From: Cristatella mucedo
Lineage: Eukaryota; Bryozoa; Phylactolaemata; Cristatellidae
Direction of reading: 5' to 3'
Assembly: GCA_009760855.2 (NCBI GenBank)
Contig: WPIO01000089.1
Span: forward strand, 1,094,001-1,158,000
DNA length: 64,000 nucleotides
How positions within the stretch are numbered: the stretch's first letter is position 1; each line of letters begins with the position of its first letter. Of the stretch, positions 49,436 through 61,400 are shown piece by piece. A model generated the notes under the pieces. The model saw nothing but the letters and a program-made list of their open reading frames with translations, searched no databases and had not been told where the DNA came from. Both the position numbers and the translations under genes were made by a program.

Positions 49436-52400
49436 GCAATAATACATTAATATATACACATTTGTATATACTTTGTATATATTTTATGTGGGCGTGTGAG
49501 CATGCTCGAAAGCGTGTCAACAGCATAGCTTGCATACGAAATGCCAAATAGGAGTTCGATTGGGAAAGTCAAATAATTCGTCACTTAAGAAAACGTCACT
49601 TAGCGAGCCTTTACGATTTTGAAGCAGTGAGCTAGGCAGGTGTGTATGGGCTGGGTATGGGGTGCGCTGGTGGGCAGGGGACATGCACAGGTAGAGAATA
49701 ACACGGCGGCGGCGCAGTCGAGTGCCCGGCACACCAAGCTTCCCCTCTTTGCTGCAGTGGTGCAAGGCAAAGGGAGAATACAGGTGCGGTAGTGCAGACA
49801 GACGGCAGCCTTCTTTGCGAAATGACGAGCGCATCTCACCTCGCGATACATCGTGGTGCAGATAATTACGCGCACTCTCTCGCGAGCCTCGTTCGGGTTG
49901 GGTCGAAGCTCGTCCGTTTTGTGCGTCCGACGTCCAAGCAGCATAAACTGCTCCAGGAAGAGACTATTGTAGCCACTGAGCCAAAACAGCTGTTGAAGAA
50001 AGGAGCCGCGCGTGCAAGCCGGCCTCAAGCCAAGAAAGAGTGGGCGGTATCGTGAAGCAGCAGCAGCAGCAGCTACCCAAGTGGACGTCGTCGAAGACAC
50101 AGCAATCGAGGGGAGAGAGAGAGAGAGAGAGAGAGAGATGGGACACGGCATCGTGCTCCCAGCAGCCGAACTCTCTCGCAAGACTCTATCAAGCAACTAT
50201 CCGAAAACTAACAGGGACCATCAAATACACGACCTCACACTAGTCATCTCCAAAGAGCAGATCGTTCACAAAGAAACCTAAGGAGGTGCCAGTGTCCACA
50301 TCTATAGCCTTGGCACACTTATCATCAGACAGCAAGCATGCTTCCACTTCGAGCAAAGATCAGTAAGATTGAGATTAGGATAATAATTACTTAAGATTAG
50401 GATTAGTCGTAAGATTAAGATTACTTACGTTGCTTTCTTTTTCCATCACTATTGGCTGGCTTCGAAAGATGTCGACCAGTGTTGACAGTATCTGGGCCAC
50501 CCAAAGACAGCCGGCCGTTGGTATAACCCACTTAAGATCAGCAAGGTCGTCGGCAAAGATCGTCGGCAGGCTACAGCTACCGATCTCACGAAGCTCGTCT
50601 GTGCAGTTGCTGATCAAGTAGCACGTGACCAGGGCCACAGGAGTTGCCAAGGTCAAGGGTATTGCAAAAGCCACCAGCTGCATGCACATCATGCAGGCGA
50701 GCACACCGAGTGAGTAGCCCACGAAGCTGGACACGACGTTGAGAGCAAACCAGTCAACGGATGCAGCTGATGAGGGTGCTGTGAACTCGGTCAGCGTGAC
50801 CAGCCGAAGGTCCTCGACAGGAAAAGAGTTGAACATTCCGAGCTGCGACCTGATGTACACGATTAAAATAGCAACCGCAGGGGTGAGTAACAGCTTGTAC
50901 ATGTTTGCTATGAAGCTTGCCTTGTGTCGAGCGCTGTATTTCGAGGCAGCCGTGCCAGATTCGGGCTGTTCGTGCAGTGCAACGTATGGGCCCAGCACTG
51001 CAAAGCAACCATGAATCGCCAGCTTTGCTACGATCGGCCCTTCTTAGCGAACATTGCATGAAGTGAGCACAGCTTTGCTTTGTGACCATCACCAACATAG
51101 TCGGCAAACGTTGTCCGACAGAATTCGCAGGTTTGAATAGAGACGAATAGGACAAGGCCAGCAAATCGTTCAGGTACACCATTTGCTGCAACAGCGCCTA
51201 CGCGAGCAGCGCAAGCAGCCGCGCTCCAGGGGTCAAGCCAGACTGCAGGCAGCAAGACCTATTGGGACAAGTGAAGCCATATCTAACCGACGGCAATCTA
51301 ATCATGCAAAGTCTAGTGTCATTTCCTGAGAGCCTCAAGAATAATACGGAAAGAGCAGAACCGTAGAGAACAGCAACCGATCACACGCATGCAGATCGAT
51401 CTCCTGCTTTCAAGCCGGCGCATGTCTTAAGGAATGACAATTTCAGCGACCGTGCCAATTGTGAATTCGTTTGGTTTCTGTCATTCTTATGCTGCCCATC
51501 GGGCTATTTTTGCCCATTATGACAGACCATCGACAAAATGTCGGAAAAATGCACAACGTGCATGCAATTGATCCTCGGTTATTTATTTTCTCATTGTGAG
51601 TTGTAAAGCACTCGGATGAAGGTTGATTTATCTTAGGGAGCAATGCAAAATAGACCAATTGTTATCATTTTTATGAATCGCCAAGCCAAGTCTCAATAAC
51701 GTCGCCGGCAAGGAAAGCTGGCCAAAAAACGTGTGTTCAATGCGAATGCTGGTGACAGGTTGAATGCCTGAACCCTTGCTGGCTGTCTTGCAGACACATC
51801 AAAGAGCAAGGGGTGAACGAAAGGTGCACCCTGTTATCCCAAAAGCCCTTTCAGCAAAGCAGTGCCGCCATCGGACACGCTGGATGTTTTAGATGTTGGA
51901 CACAAAGCTAGCGTAGAGTAAGTGGCGCCACAAAGGCACACGTGCACAGCATCCGCCGCATGCAACACGCGCAGGAAAACCGAGTGTCACGTGATGGATG
52001 AGTGCATGTCACGTGCCGAGGTCACTCGTAATAAGAATAAAAGGACTTCGCATGGCAGGTGCATGTCAGAAAACCCCATTGAAAACCGCAAGCCTACTAG
52101 CACGAGCCAGCTAGCACATTGAGCATGTCCACGACTCTGCCCTCCATGCCATAAGCAAGCACTTTTACTCTCAACTTCAGCACAAGACACAAACACAGTA
52201 AGCCCAAGTCATGCCGGTGAATTTAATAGCCGGTTTTGGAGTCAGTCAACTAGAGATCCAGACACTTGTGAAGAATGCAACAGGAAACCACACAGCCACA
52301 CATATGTATATGCACTGTACGGCTACTTGTTGCCACAAAAACAGCATTCACTCAGTCAGCTCTAGTGTTATCCTGCGGTCGCCCTATCCACAGCTCGGCT

Positions 52401-55400
52401 ATCAAACCTACGACTCGTAAGTTTAAAGCACTGAATAGTACTTGTTGCGGTAGTAGCCCACGCGCCGTAGCCCAGCATGTTGTGAAACGTCGTCCGACGG
52501 CAGTTACCAAGGTCCAATTCAAATTCGAAGAGCCAGCTTCCGCCGGGCCGGACGAAAACGGTAGAGAATACGAGCCACTTCATCGCCGTCGCCCAGTTGT
52601 TGGACAGCCTCTTGAATTCCGCCTACTAAATGTCCGCTTGCTAAAAACCAAGGGGTTACTTATCCGCGATCAGGTGGTCCAGGAGAAGCTAGATGCATTT
52701 CTGCTTACCGAAACCTGGATGATGCCTTGTTCCAGTAGCTGTATTTCCGAGACCACCCCACCCGGATTCTCATTCTATCAGTCCATGCGTTCTGACAAGG
52801 TTGGTGGCGGGGTTGCAATTGTTGTTCGCGAATCGTTTGGCTATAAAATGTGCAGTTTCCCGCATGGGTCATCGTTTGAATCGGTTGCTATCAGGTCTTC
52901 ATCAAAGACAATGCCTCTCACCGGTGCGATATACCGGCCTCCTTCTGGCTGTCTAAACTTGTTTATAGAGGAGTTTTCAGAGTTCCTCGCTAAAATATTT
53001 GTGTGTGACAGGCCGTTACTGATTGTAGGAGACTTCAATATTCACGTTGACAACCCTAGCTACAGCCAGGTCCGTTCATTTCTTGACTGTCTGGAGAGTT
53101 TTGGTTTGGCCCAACACGTTAATCATAGCACCCAGGTCGGTGGCCACATTCTAGATCTCATGATCACTAAGGATGTCCTGCCCACTGACTTTGTGGTGTG
53201 CCCACTGACCTTCTCAGATCATTGTTCGGTCTCGTTTACTGTTCCTGCTCCCTCGTATGTACAGGGCAATGTCGAATTTGCCAAACGACGTAACTTACAA
53301 AGCATTGACATGGACAAGTTTTTGAAATCTGTTTGTGATGCAGGCCTTCTTGATCTGCATTCAGACTCGACCGGCAGCCTCGATGCCCTCACTGATGCGA
53401 TGGACATGACACTCAGGAGTGCTCTTGACAAGCATGCTCCCGTTTGCTCTATCCGTGTTCAAAGTCGTCGAGATTCCTTTCAATTTACAAAAAAACTCCT
53501 TAAGATGTGCCGTGTTAAGCACAGGCTGGAACGTCGTTTCAAGAGATCGGGGTCTGAGGCAGACCTAGTCAATTTTAAAGACTTCCTTCGAGTTTACACC
53601 CGAAAGCTTAAAAAAACCAGGGCTTCTTTTTTCATTAGAAAGCTGAATTCCTGCCAGTCGGACACTAAACAGATTTATAAGACAGTAAACCATTTACTGG
53701 CCAATGCTGTGAGGTCTGACTCCCCAGATATTAAGGGCTCAGCCGAAAAGTTTTCAGCCTTCTTTACTGAAAAAATTGTGCACATTCGTGCCTCCATTAA
53801 GCCCCCTCCGACCAAAGCAATCGCCGTTCCTCAACCTGTGACCTTTCTTACAAGGTTCTCCCATGTTTCTGCCTGTGATGTGGCTGCCTTAATAAGGTCT
53901 AGCAAAAAGAGCTCGTCTCCTGAAGACCCTATACCTTCATCTCTGTGGTCTTCACTTGCGGACCAACTTAGCCCTGCCATAACCAAGATTTGTAATGCTT
54001 CTTTGGGAAAAGGGGTCGTCCCCAAGTCCTTCAAATCGGCAATCGTTAGACCTATTCTTAAAAAGCCTGGATTAGACAAAGAGGTCCTAGCAAACTATCG
54101 TCCAGTTTCCCTTCTTCCGTTCTTATCAAAGATTCTTGAAAAAATTGTTGCTAAGCAGCTAGTTGAACATATTGAAAATAATGGAATGTCAGAAACATTT
54201 CAATCAGGGTTCAAGAGGCAGCACTCTACTGAAACTGCTCTCCTCCGTGTTAACAATGACATTCTACGTGGCAACGACGACGGGAATGTCACTGCCCTAG
54301 CTCTGCTAGATCTGTCTGCTGCCTTCGACACCATTGATCACGAAGTTCTGCTTGAACGATTGAGAACGACGATCGGTCTGGCAGACGAAGCACTGGCGTG
54401 GTTTAAATCATACTTGTCTGATCGTGTTCAATCCGTGTCGTGTGGGGGTCAGGTCTCAGACATGAGAAGGGTCACCTGTGGAGTCCCTCAAGGGTCTGTA
54501 CTCGGTCCCTTGCTGTTCTCCATTTATACACAACCTCTGGGAAAAGTGATTAAGGCCCATGGAATAGGATATCACTGCTATGCTGACGACACTCAGTTGT
54601 ATTTGTCATTTAAACCGTCGGAATCTGCTGCAGCAACTGAGAAACTGAATGCTTGCCTTGCTGATATTCGATCCTGGATGACGGAAAACTTCCTGAAATT
54701 AAATGACGATAAAACCGAACTGCTGCTCATAGGACATCCTAAGCGTGTAGCTGGATTAAAAGGCTTTGCTGTTCTAGTAGGTGATGCTATTGTGCGACCT
54801 TCACCACGTGGTCGTAATCTAGGTGTCGTGTTCGACAGCTGCCTCAATTTCAAAAGCTTCATTCAGAAGACTGCCTCTACAGCTAGCCATCACATCCGAT
54901 CCCTATCCAAGATTAGGAGCTGTCTCCCACAGTGGCTTGTAAAAAATTTAACTAGCTCTTTAGTTCTGTCTCGGCTTGATTATTGTAATTCCCTTTTGGC
55001 TGGGCTCCCAAAGAAAGCTATTATGCCACTACAGCAGACTATGAATATGGCTGCAAGGCTGGTCTTCAATTCCCAGCAGTTTGAGCGCGTGTCACCTTTG
55101 CTGAAAGAGCTAGGATGGTTGCCGGTTGAGCAAAGGATACAGAGCAAAGTTCTTACGCTGACCCACAAGGCCCGCCACGGCTTGGCTCCTCCGTACCTAG
55201 CTGAACTGCTGCATCAGTTTCAGCCTGTTTGTGCCCTCAGGTCCTGTGTGGACAATAAATTAGCTGTCCCATTCCTCCACTTAAAGACAGTTGGCGACAG
55301 AAGCTTTAGCTCTGCAGGTCCTAGACTGTGGAACTCGCTTCCACAATTCTTACGAAACGACATCTACTCTCCAACTGCCGACTATGGCACATCTTTTTCA

Positions 55401-58400
55401 GCGGTCCTGAACTGCTACTTCTATGCTACTCACTACCTCAACTGCTCTCCTAACTCTGCTATGCTTCCCACTTTCTCTTTGTTGCGTGAGACGAAGTCTG
55501 TTGGCTACTGACTGCATACCGAAAGCCGCTTAGGCTGTGAGTGCGCTATACAAAACTGTCCTGCGTAACACCCACATGGTCTTTATGACTTTGTGGAGTT
55601 ACTGACCGAGATACATACATAGTGACTAGCAAGGACCTGTGGCAGCAGCTGCAATAAAGATCAGTAGCAGCAGTAGCAGCAGCCTGATCAGTGAAAAGTA
55701 AGAGCATTTGCCACTGAAGCAGCTGGCAGCAATGGCAGTGTCAGTAGCAGTGGCTAAAGCAGCAGCAGTGAGAAGCACTGGCAGCAGTTGCAGCAGGAGC
55801 AGCAGAGGCTGCTGTGGCAGGGAGGAGCCGATGGCTTACCGCTCTCGGGAGGCATCAGCTGCAGCTTCTGCAGCACGGGCAGCCACGCCAGAGAGACCAG
55901 TAGCATTGATGCTACGAGACAGAGCTTGGTCTCTGTAATAGAACGGCAAATGCTTGCACTACACGATCGAGATGTGGCCCTGATAGCTAGCACACAAATA
56001 TCCGTGGAGGTGTCTCTGGTATGCCACCAGCACTGCTGCAAGGAGTTGACAACAGGTCGAGCAGTCACTTCTGTCAGATTCATATTCAGTGGAGGAGGGA
56101 TGGAATGAAATATTTCTTACGGCGCACACACCCACCCGTGCTTTTGGGAATACTTGACCCGAAGGGTCACGGGGTTCGGGGGAGCTTACGTTTAGAGAGA
56201 AATGTACAGGCGGGATCACTGCTCAGCTAGCCAGGCTGCAGAGATGTCAAAAGCTTCTCTGCCACTGACATGCACGAGCTGTAATCTACCGACCAACCCA
56301 CCCCCATCCATCATTGTGCCACGTGCTCTAGTGGACAGACAGATGCCAGCGCGAGTAGGCGGAAGCCGAAAACAGCAGACTTGACGATGTCATCTATAGA
56401 GTTATGGATAGAAGGCAGGTCATTTTCACCTGCAAGTAGCCATAAATGCCCAAAAAAGATACGAACCTGAATTCTTTTGGAGACCATGCCTTTAATTCGC
56501 ATGCTCCCAATGGCTGGTGCTCACTCTCGACAGACGTCACGACATCCCCTGACTGGACATATAAAAAGAAGCTAAAAATGCTCTGCTTCTTATAGGATTT
56601 GCTGGGTCCTTGTTTTTGGTCTCTTGTGTGCATAAGCTTGTGTTGACACTGTGCATGTAGGCAGTAATCATAATAAGCTTGCTGACACAGTGCATGTTAC
56701 TAGTAACCTTACGTTAATACTTTCCTTACAGTGTTATAAAATGCATAGAAAGAGATTGTTCTCTCTGACGGTGCTATATAAAGTTGTCATTATTGTTATT
56801 ATTGTTACTTAACCAAGCTTTTTGCATAGGTGTGTGCCTCGTAGCTCGTGGCTTTAACCGTGGTAGAGGGCTCTGTGTAACACTCTTAAGCTGGGTGGCA
56901 TGCATCATGTGGCATCCCAAGAGACGTGCTGCTGCTACGATGCTTAGTCTAAGTCAAGGTTACAGAACAGAGAATAGAGGCTAGCTTATTTAACAGCCTC
57001 ATTCATGAGCTTATGTGTGCTGACACTGTGCATGCTGCCACTAACCACATTTGCATGCTGACCCTGTGCATGTCACCCCTAACCATGTTATTCATGTTGT
57101 TTATCAAGCATGATATTACTCATCATTCAATCGCATTTCCCTTTGCAGCAAATTTAAAGCGCCTAGAAAGAGATTGAGTTCTCTGAGGGTGCTTTATCAA
57201 GTGCATTATTATTGTTTTATTATTATATATAGAAGCAAAAGAGCCTTGAAGTCTATCACTTCGGCTTGCAGTAGGCAATAAAGGATCGTCCACTGCAGGA
57301 CCCGAATCCACGATAGGGGATGTAAAGAGTGAGAACCATGGTTCAGTCCCATGAAACATTCAGCAACCCCTTGACGAATTCCTGGCTAATTTCCTATGTC
57401 TGACTCGATGCCGACAACCGGATTTCATCCTATATCAACAGTAGACAGAGCGGTGACAAGCTGCACATGCTCACCGAAGCACTTGCTCCAGCGCAGCCTT
57501 CAGCAGGAGTCACGGTGAATTACGACTTCACCTATTATGCACGACTGACAAATAGCCGGGAGAAGCTTAGCTACTTGCACTTTCCATCCCCGCTATTGCC
57601 TAGCCGTGAGTTTCGAACGCAAGCAACCAACGTCTCAGGAGTCATCAGCAAAGGGTCCTCACGAGACACAGCTTCCTCACAGCAGTCCTGGTGGTGGCGC
57701 AGCTTCAAGCACGAGGTTTACAACCGTCCGATCAAACACTCAGGACACTACCACGAACCGATCAAACTCAGGACACCGTGCACCGATCAAACCGATCAAA
57801 CGATGAACGTACTGCAAGCTACGGAGGCAGGCTGACGTTTGCTCCAACTAAAAGCTGGCGACTCTACTGACCTCCGTAGAGAACCACAGGGCTCGATCTC
57901 CACCTTCGTGTCACTCTACGTTTCAGCCATGACATCAGTGCTGCCCTTATCCCGATGAGACAAGGGGAGGGGCTATCAAGCACAATTCGCGTGGTTCCTG
58001 AAGAGGTCGAGCAAGCAGGTAGCAGACTTACGGGTCAGAATATCACCCACCCACAGTCAGCACCCTGACGCTCGAGCGACGGCCTAGCGCTTCGTGTTTG
58101 GGATGCTCGTGCTATGCCGCACGGTGGTGGCAATGGCCACACTACCGCTTGGACTCCTTAGCAAAATCCTGGCTACACCCTCGAAGGGGAATGGCAAACT
58201 TTCAGAGAGATCCTTGCCTCAGAAGGACGGCAAAGAGGGCGCACCGACGCTGGACTAACGTACCACATCAACCTCGGGACTGTCCTGCACTGTGGATGCT
58301 AAATCCCGACCTCAAGTCGGCGCTTCGTGACAGCGACCACAGGTCAAGATGCCAGATGGCCTGAGCGGAGGCGATGTCACCTACCGACGGTTTCGATAGG

Positions 58401-61400
58401 ATCACACAAACAAGCACCCACTCCCACTGGGGAGAAGCCTCCTACCCATGGCACAGCCACAGAACCCGGATGTGATGACTTGATGCTGCTTTATCAGGCC
58501 ATGCATGAAATTGCAGCTCCCACCACATCGTGCTCATAAGGATGGCTCAAAACGAATAGATCTGCTGCACCGAAAACTTTGCTTCGCATGTCCTACTGAA
58601 AGCTTCCTGCCTAGCAGCAGCACAGACGAGTAGCTGGGGGGGGGGACAGGAGGGGAGGACCTTGGAGGTAGGGCAACAACAAGGTGGTTAAATGCAGATA
58701 TACAGCTCTCATTGTGGTAAAATGCAGATATATGGCCCACCTATCCGATGGAAGGTAGCACACCGGCAGCAAGAAGTTTTCAAACAAAATAACAAAGCCT
58801 AACCTAGTGCCATAGCATGAGTAATCACAGAGACTTCCGCTCCTGTACCACCAGGTGTACCGGGAGTTCCCTTCATCCGAACAGGATTGGGTGTCTCATA
58901 CCGACACTGACGTGTGGGCCTTCCCCCTCCCCCATTTACTAGCTGCACCCGGGCTTTTCGAGTTAGCTGGTTGCATCAGAGCCAAGTTGCCTAAGGCTGC
59001 AGTTTCATTTCAGCTATGATTGACAGCTCCTCGTTGCTCCACTCAAGTGTTCCTCTTCCCTCTCGGGCACCAAGGCTCTCTCAAGAGCTCTGGCTACCAA
59101 TATTCGGACAAGCAGAAAAACCACGGCTATCCGGATATCTGGTCACAGTATGCAGTGCAGGCTTGACTGAGCTGACTGCTCTGTATTATTCACTACGAGC
59201 AGTGGTTGATAGCAGCTCGTGCTCGTCTGCCAATATATTTAGTTGAATCAGGAAACCATTAACTTTTTTAAACTTGTTAACAGCTATAACCAAAGCTAAG
59301 TAATAACTTCCTCTTTTAACTTTTAACGGCTACCAAGGGTAGCAAGAGAGGGCAGGAGAGGATTTGCAGCCACCCTGCACGTCGGGGCATCGACCTGGGC
59401 CGCCCACCACATTCCCATTTTGCTCAACCCCCCCCCCCCGACATTCACCAACGAAATCATGCCTTAATTACACTCGATGGGCAACTGCTGAGTTCATGCT
59501 TTTGTGCTTTAATTTTTCATTAATTGTGCATCTAGCCCTGCCTACATAAAAATCTTTCGGGTCTTGCCCCATAATCCAAATTGTGCATGCCTTGCCTCCT
59601 AGATGGGAATCCTGGCTCCCCTATTGGCTATCGCTGCCGCCTGCAGCAGGCACAAAAGGATCGCCCACTGCGGGACTTAAATCCACGTCCTGGGTCACAC
59701 GTGCCCTTATCTTTTCTCTATCGCCTGCTGCTCAATCGTGCACGTGACTTCCGTGCCTCGGAGGAGTAGTTCCTACTTGCATTCCCTCCGGCGCTGCCCC
59801 CCCCCCAAGCCTTGCTGCCTGTGCCTCATCAGACGTCATTCGTTCAGCAAGCAGTAGCACCAGCAGGAATAATCAGGAAAAAATTGCGCAGTCGAATGAC
59901 CACAATCCATGCTAAAATGTGACGATCGTCACCAAATAGTGGCTAGGCTTTTGTGCCCTGAAATGTGTAGTTATCGACGGATGCTAATCAACCGCAGCAG
60001 CCGCTTGCTACGGTTCTAGGATGGCAAGAGGTTACTCGCAGATTATGCTTTTCCAAACTCTGCTTGCAGTCAGTCAAAGAGCTACACTCCCGCTATGCAC
60101 GCTCAAATTCCAAACTTCGGGCCGAAGCCAGTCACGAGGCGAGCATTTCGCGTGGGTGCACAGATTCCAATTGCCTCTAGTCGTCGAGGAGCCGACTCGG
60201 CACGATCAGGCACTCGAACCAAACCGAACCGAACAGAACCAAACGCGACCGGCAGTCATCTCAGCTCACTAAGGGACACTTGTCGTCGCAGCGGTGACGG
60301 CTCACCCAGGGGATATTCCTTTTGTAAGACGTCGCCAATGTAGACAAAGGCGAGAAGCGCCTGCCCGGCGACCTGGAATACCAAGGCCGCTATGTACAAG
60401 GGCAGCGTCTGTGCCGTCGTCGTCACGGCGGCAGCCGCCGGAGCGACAGCACCACCGCCGGCGCCGGCGTGAGCGCCCCGTCGGTCGCAGCAGTCGCAAA
60501 CCGGGTCGTAGAGCGAGTGCTTGACGACAGGTATGAAGAGGATCGAGTTCATCACGACCAGGGAGAGGTGGCCCTCGTCCAGCAGCCTCGGGATGACGAC
60601 GACCACGAATAGGCACGTGCCGACCACCTCGCACGAGGCGCACAGAAGACCCTGCGGGCGGAAACGAGGAGCGGTTGCCGCCCGGCGCCCAGCGGCTGGC
60701 GCAGGATGTGCAGAGCTGAGCAGGAGGAGCTGCATTTCTGAGCTCTGACCGAAAGCACAGCAGAGAGTGCAGCAGAGAGCACAGCATAGAGCACTCGAGG
60801 GCTGGCGCATCCACCCTGTTGGTCACAGCAAAGGGTCGCAGCACGACGAACACGTTCGGCTGCTGCCCGGCACGAGACTGCAAGAAAGGTTGATCAAAAC
60901 AGATACAGAGCAAAGTTCTTATGCTGACCTACAAAGCCGGCTACGGCTTGGCTCCTTCGTACCAAGCTGAACTGCTGCACCAGATTTCAGCCTCCTCGTG
61001 CCCTCAGGTCCTGTACGGACAATAAATTAGCTGTTCCATTCCTCTGCTTAAAGACCGTTGGCAACAGAAGCTTTAGCTCTGCAGGTCCTAGACTGTGGAA
61101 CTCACTTCCAGGATTCTTACGCAACGACAACTACTCTCCTTCTGCCGACTATAGCTCAAGCTTTCCAGCTTTCCTGAGCTGCTACTTCCATGCTACTCAC
61201 TACCTCGACTGCTCTCCTGACTCTGCTATGCTTGCCACTTTCTCTTTGTTGTGTGAGACCGAGTCTGTTGGCTACCGAATATGTACCAAAAGCCGAGTTG
61301 GCAGTGAGCGCACCACACAAAACTCTTCTGCATAACACTCACGTAGTCTTTGTGGCTTTGCAGAGTTACAGATGGAGAAACATTACTTTAGGTTCCCCCG

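Noticed and set aside
58098-58700. Possible gag-like or transposon ORFs in CHS intron 2
   Set aside because: Short, interrupted, and no zinc-knuckle or other motif that I can verify.
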